DNA of 9,105 nucleotides from the NCBI GenBank assembly GCA_013361015.1, contig JABWAN010000149.1:1-9105 (forward strand), written 5' to 3'. Within the stretch, counting starts at the first letter, position 1. Every line of letters begins with the position of its first letter. Below are positions 7,367 through 9,105 of this stretch, one piece after another. The stretch comes from Candidatus Zhuqueibacterota bacterium (GTDB lineage Bacteria > Zhuqueibacterota > Zhuqueibacteria > Zhuqueibacterales > Zhuqueibacteraceae). Under the pieces are notes generated by a model. It searched no databases. It was not told the DNA's origin and saw only the letters and a program-made list of their open reading frames with translations. The translations under genes and the position numbers were made by a program.

Positions 7367-7392
7367 CACGTTACACGAAGCGGTGTAACGTG
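7367..7392. terminator. Perfect 10-bp inverted repeat between PHP and SCP2-R2lox genes
   Basis: CACGTTACAC (7367-7376) and GTGTAACGTG (7383-7392) are perfect inverted arms around a 6-base loop. It begins 20 bases after the PHP stop and is followed by CTCTTT. It could be a weak terminator of the PHP gene or a dimeric operator controlling the next gene, which starts 36 bases after it; the symmetry is certain, the role is not. CGAAGCG occurs both just before it (7350-7356) and across the left arm end and loop (7376-7382). Confidence 0.5.
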
Positions 7393-7418
7393 CTCTTTAA
7401 AAGATCTAATTCGCACCC

Positions 7419-7424
7419 AAGAGG
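7419..7424 (+). promoter_or_regulatory. Ribosome binding site that sets the SCP2-R2lox start
   Basis: AAGAGG lies 4 bases before the ATG at 7429. The earlier in-frame ATG at 7390 lies inside the right arm end of the inverted repeat and has no RBS, so 7429 is preferred. Confidence 0.55.
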
Positions 7425-7428
7425 TTTT

Positions 7429-8781
7429 ATGCATTACGAAGTCTTCACTGCCCCGTGGATTGCAGCGTGGGCGCAGCGCATCAATCAAAACGCCGCATAC
7501 AAACTAGCTGCGCGACAGTGGGAGTGGCCGCTCCTTTTAGTATTGGAAAAAGACGCGGACGCCGGCGTCGCGCACGAGCGCCGAGTCTATCTCGATCTCT
7601 TTCACGGCGAATGCCGTGAAGCGCGCGAAGCCGCGCCGCAAGATTTCACCAACGTGCCCTATGCCCTCAGCGCCTCGCTTGCGCATTGGCAAGAAATTTT
7701 GAACGGCGCACTCGATCCGCTCATGGCCATTGCGCGAGGTAAACTGCGTCTGCAAAAAGGCAGTCTCTTCACGCTCGCGCGTTACAGCGCCGCGGCAAAA
7801 CAATTGGTCGCAACCGCGCGCGAAGTTGATACGCTCTTTCCCAATGAAGCCGCCCCGCAAAATTTTCCGGCAAACACCAACGGCGTTTTTATTTCCACAA
7901 GAGAAGCTTTTGCCACCACAAGCGCACGCGGTTTGCGCCACGATATTCTGCCCATGCGCCTTTATCACAAAGCAAAAAAGCTCGGCGTGTGGGATCCGCG
8001 CGATCTTGATTTCAGTCGCGATCGCGAAGATTGGCAAAAACTCAATGACGGCGAGCGCACCGTCGTGCTCCATCTCACCACGCTCTTTCAAACCGGCGAA
8101 GAGTCGGTCACGCTCGACTTGCTGCCCGTGCTGCTCGTCATGGCAAAAGAAAACCGCCTCGAAGAAGAAATGTATCTCTCCACTTTCCTCTTCGAAGAAG
8201 CCAAGCACACCGAATTCTGCGGCCGCTTTCTCGATGAAGTCACCGGGCCGCACCGCGAGCTCTCGCACTTTCACACGCCCGCGTATCGCAAACTTTTTTA
8301 CGAAGAGCTGCCCTCCGCCATGCAAGCGTTGCTGCACGACTCCTCTCCCGCTGCGCAGATTCGCGCCGCGGCCACTTACAACGTGATGATCGAAGGCACA
8401 CTCGCCGAGACCGGTTATCACGCGTATTACGCCATGCTCGAACGCACCGATCTCATGCCCGGCTTGCGGCGCGGCATTGGTTTGCTCAAACGTGACGAAT
8501 CACGGCACATTGCGTATGGTATCTACTGGCTCTCGCGCTTGCTCGCCGAAGACGCCGTGCTCTGGCTCGTGCTCGAGCAACGCATGGCGACTTTGCTCGA
8601 GCTCGCTCTGCAAAGCATCAACGAAGTGTTCGATCTCTACAATCCCATGCCTTTCGGGTTGCAGCGCGAAGAGTTCATAAACCACGCGCTGCAACAATTC
8701 AGCACGCGCATGTCGCGACTCGAACGCGCGAAGTCGCAAAGCGTGGCGGAGATCGAACAGGAGCACGAAGAAGAAATCTGA
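7429..8781 (+). CDS. SCP2-type lipid-binding domain fused to R2-like ligand-binding oxidase (R2lox)
   Basis: 450 residues in two parts. Residues about 1-135 resemble SCP2 sterol/lipid-transfer domains: PLLLVLEKDADAG, RRVYLDLFHGEC, PYALSASLAHWQEILNGALDPLMAIARGKLRLQKGSLF. Residues about 156-450 are R2lox, a ferritin-like protein with a Mn/Fe cofactor, a bound long-chain fatty-acid-like ligand and a Tyr-Val cross-link. Ligands are E224 (TGEESVT), E257 and H260 (FEEAKH), E322 (MIEGTLAE), E357 and H360 (RDESRH); the cross-link pair is V227 and Y317. Every one is offset by exactly 155 from Geobacillus kaustophilus R2lox numbering as recalled (E69, V72, E102, H105, Y162, E167, E202, H205), so the oxidase domain has no gaps there. 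The LPMRLYHKAKKLGVWDPRDLDF stretch (174-195) is typical of R2lox rather than of catalytic NrdB. Cytosolic. A charged tail ends in EQEHEEEI. Likely an oxidase of a hydrophobic substrate, with the SCP2 part as lipid carrier; this last step is inference. Confidence 0.88.
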   Translation: MHYEVFTAPWIAAWAQRINQNAAYKLAARQWEWPLLLVLEKDADAGVAHERRVYLDLFHGECREAREAAPQDFTNVPYALSASLAHWQEILNGALDPLMAIARGKLRLQKGSLFTLARYSAAAKQLVATAREVDTLFPNEAAPQNFPANTNGVFISTREAFATTSARGLRHDILPMRLYHKAKKLGVWDPRDLDFSRDREDWQKLNDGERTVVLHLTTLFQTGEESVTLDLLPVLLVMAKENRLEEEMYLSTFLFEEAKHTEFCGRFLDEVTGPHRELSHFHTPAYRKLFYEELPSAMQALLHDSSPAAQIRAAATYNVMIEGTLAETGYHAYYAMLERTDLMPGLRRGIGLLKRDESRHIAYGIYWLSRLLAEDAVLWLVLEQRMATLLELALQSINEVFDLYNPMPFGLQREEFINHALQQFSTRMSRLERAKSQSVAEIEQEHEEEI

Positions 8782-8842
8782 GCTTTTTGTTAGGGCTTGT
8801 CGCTGCTTCACCTAGGGCTGATCTTTGCTTGTTTACCTCGCC

Positions 8843-8924
8843 TTTAATTTTTTAAGCTAGCTGACTTCAAAGCGACGGCATCCCGCGGCCCAACGCTTAT
8901 TTTCAAATTTAATTTTTTCAAGCT
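8843..8924. repeat. Pair of AT-rich direct repeats
   Basis: TTTAATTTTTTAAGCT (8843-8858) and TTTAATTTTTTCAAGCT (8908-8924) differ by one inserted C and start 65 bases apart. Low complexity makes chance a real option; an UP-element-like or protein-binding role is possible. Confidence 0.4.
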
Positions 8925-8989
8925 GGGAAAATTACATTTACACCATGGCCAAGCCGTGGTTGAGTACGCAAACAACTTTGATCGCCAAC

Positions 8990-9018
8990 TTGCATTTCGC
9001 GCATGCGCCGATTATATT
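8990..9018 (+). promoter_or_regulatory. Possible promoter of the last gene
   Basis: TTGCAT (8990-8995) and TATATT (9013-9018) are 17 bases apart. The -10 element matches the sigma-70 consensus at five of six positions and the -35 at three. It lies 61 bases before the ATG at 9080. Consensus inference only. Confidence 0.35.
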
Positions 9019-9079
9019 GCGGCCATTCGCACAAGCACAATGCGCACGGAAAGTTTGACTTCACACAGGAGACAACACC

Positions 9080-9105
9080 ATGACGCTCGATGAATTGATT
9101 CGCAG
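9080..9105 (+). CDS. Start of a gene cut by the window edge, product unknown
   Basis: The ATG at 9080 follows AGGAG (9067-9071) at an 8-base spacing, a textbook start. Only MTLDELIR can be read before the window ends, too little to identify the product. It is co-directional with SCP2-R2lox but separated by a 298-base gap, so it probably has its own promoter. Confidence 0.65.

Larger units (their letters stand above)
8782..9079. other. 298-base intergenic gap with AT-rich direct repeats
   Basis: No convincing gene or terminator was seen. It holds a near-identical direct repeat at 8843-8858 and 8908-8924, two copies of TAGGGCT (8791-8797, 8813-8819), and a small hairpin at 8942-8960 (7 pairs, one G-U, 5-base loop). 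A possible promoter lies near its right end. A reading frame of 37 codons at 8945-9058 lacks an RBS and is not called. Confidence 0.5.

Noticed and set aside
7537..8421. 294-codon open frame on the minus strand inside the SCP2-R2lox gene
   Set aside because: The plus strand carries exact R2lox ligand spacing. The antisense product resembles nothing and follows the codon bias of the real gene.
7429..8781. Ribonucleotide reductase small subunit (NrdB) reading of the ferritin-like domain
   Set aside because: No NrdA gene is nearby, and the valine at the cross-link position, Tyr317 and the overall ligand spacing fit R2lox rather than catalytic R2.
8870..8898. AAGCG/CGCTT stem followed by a T-rich run, as a terminator of SCP2-R2lox
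   Set aside because: The stem is only 5 pairs with a 19-base loop, too weak to call.
8945..9058. 37-codon frame starting MAKPWLST in the last gap
   Set aside because: It has no RBS, overlaps the candidate promoter of the next gene, and its sequence shows no fold or family signal.
1..9105. CRISPR array, tRNA, rRNA, insertion sequence or phage attachment site
   Set aside because: No regularly spaced repeats, cloverleaf, transposase frame or terminal repeats were seen on either strand.

Overview
The window comes from a bacterial chromosome of moderately high GC. Lipoprotein and Sec signal sequences point to a Gram-negative-type cell. The phylum cannot be fixed from the sequence: an FCB-group or other environmental lineage is a guess, not a result. 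No rRNA, tRNA, CRISPR array, insertion sequence or phage gene was seen. There are seven complete genes and two partial ones.

Layout. (1) Bases 1-411 are the 3' part of a small lipoprotein gene, followed by a strong plus-strand hairpin (463-516). (2) Bases 563-2440 on the minus strand encode a GH127-type beta-L-arabinofuranosidase with the metal-cysteine active-site signature. (3) Divergent from it, 2717-4263 holds a two-gene unit: an NCS1-like (purine/cytosine/allantoin superfamily) 12-helix permease, overlapping by 4 bases a 57-residue, two-helix membrane protein. (4) On the minus strand, 4275-4963 is a toxin-antitoxin pair: a ribbon-helix-helix-type antitoxin upstream of a PIN-domain RNase toxin, overlapping by 4 bases, with a candidate promoter. 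(5) Bases 5010-7346 encode a large exported PHP-domain metallohydrolase (CehA/McbA-like) with extra helical and beta-sandwich domains. (6) After a perfect 10-bp inverted repeat, 7429-8781 encodes the most unusual protein here: an N-terminal SCP2-type lipid-binding domain fused to a full R2-like ligand-binding oxidase (R2lox, Mn/Fe type). All six metal ligands and the Val/Tyr cross-link pair are at the canonical spacing. (7) After a 298-base AT-rich gap, a new gene starts at 9080 and runs off the window.

Functional links. The permease and its small partner very probably work together, since they are translationally coupled. The toxin and antitoxin are a self-contained unit. GH127 and the permease are divergent and could share a control region, but a common substrate is not shown. 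The PHP protein and the SCP2-R2lox fusion are co-directional, but an inverted repeat separates them and no shared pathway can be read from the sequence. The best candidate for an undescribed arrangement is the SCP2-R2lox fusion; the permease/small-protein pair comes second.
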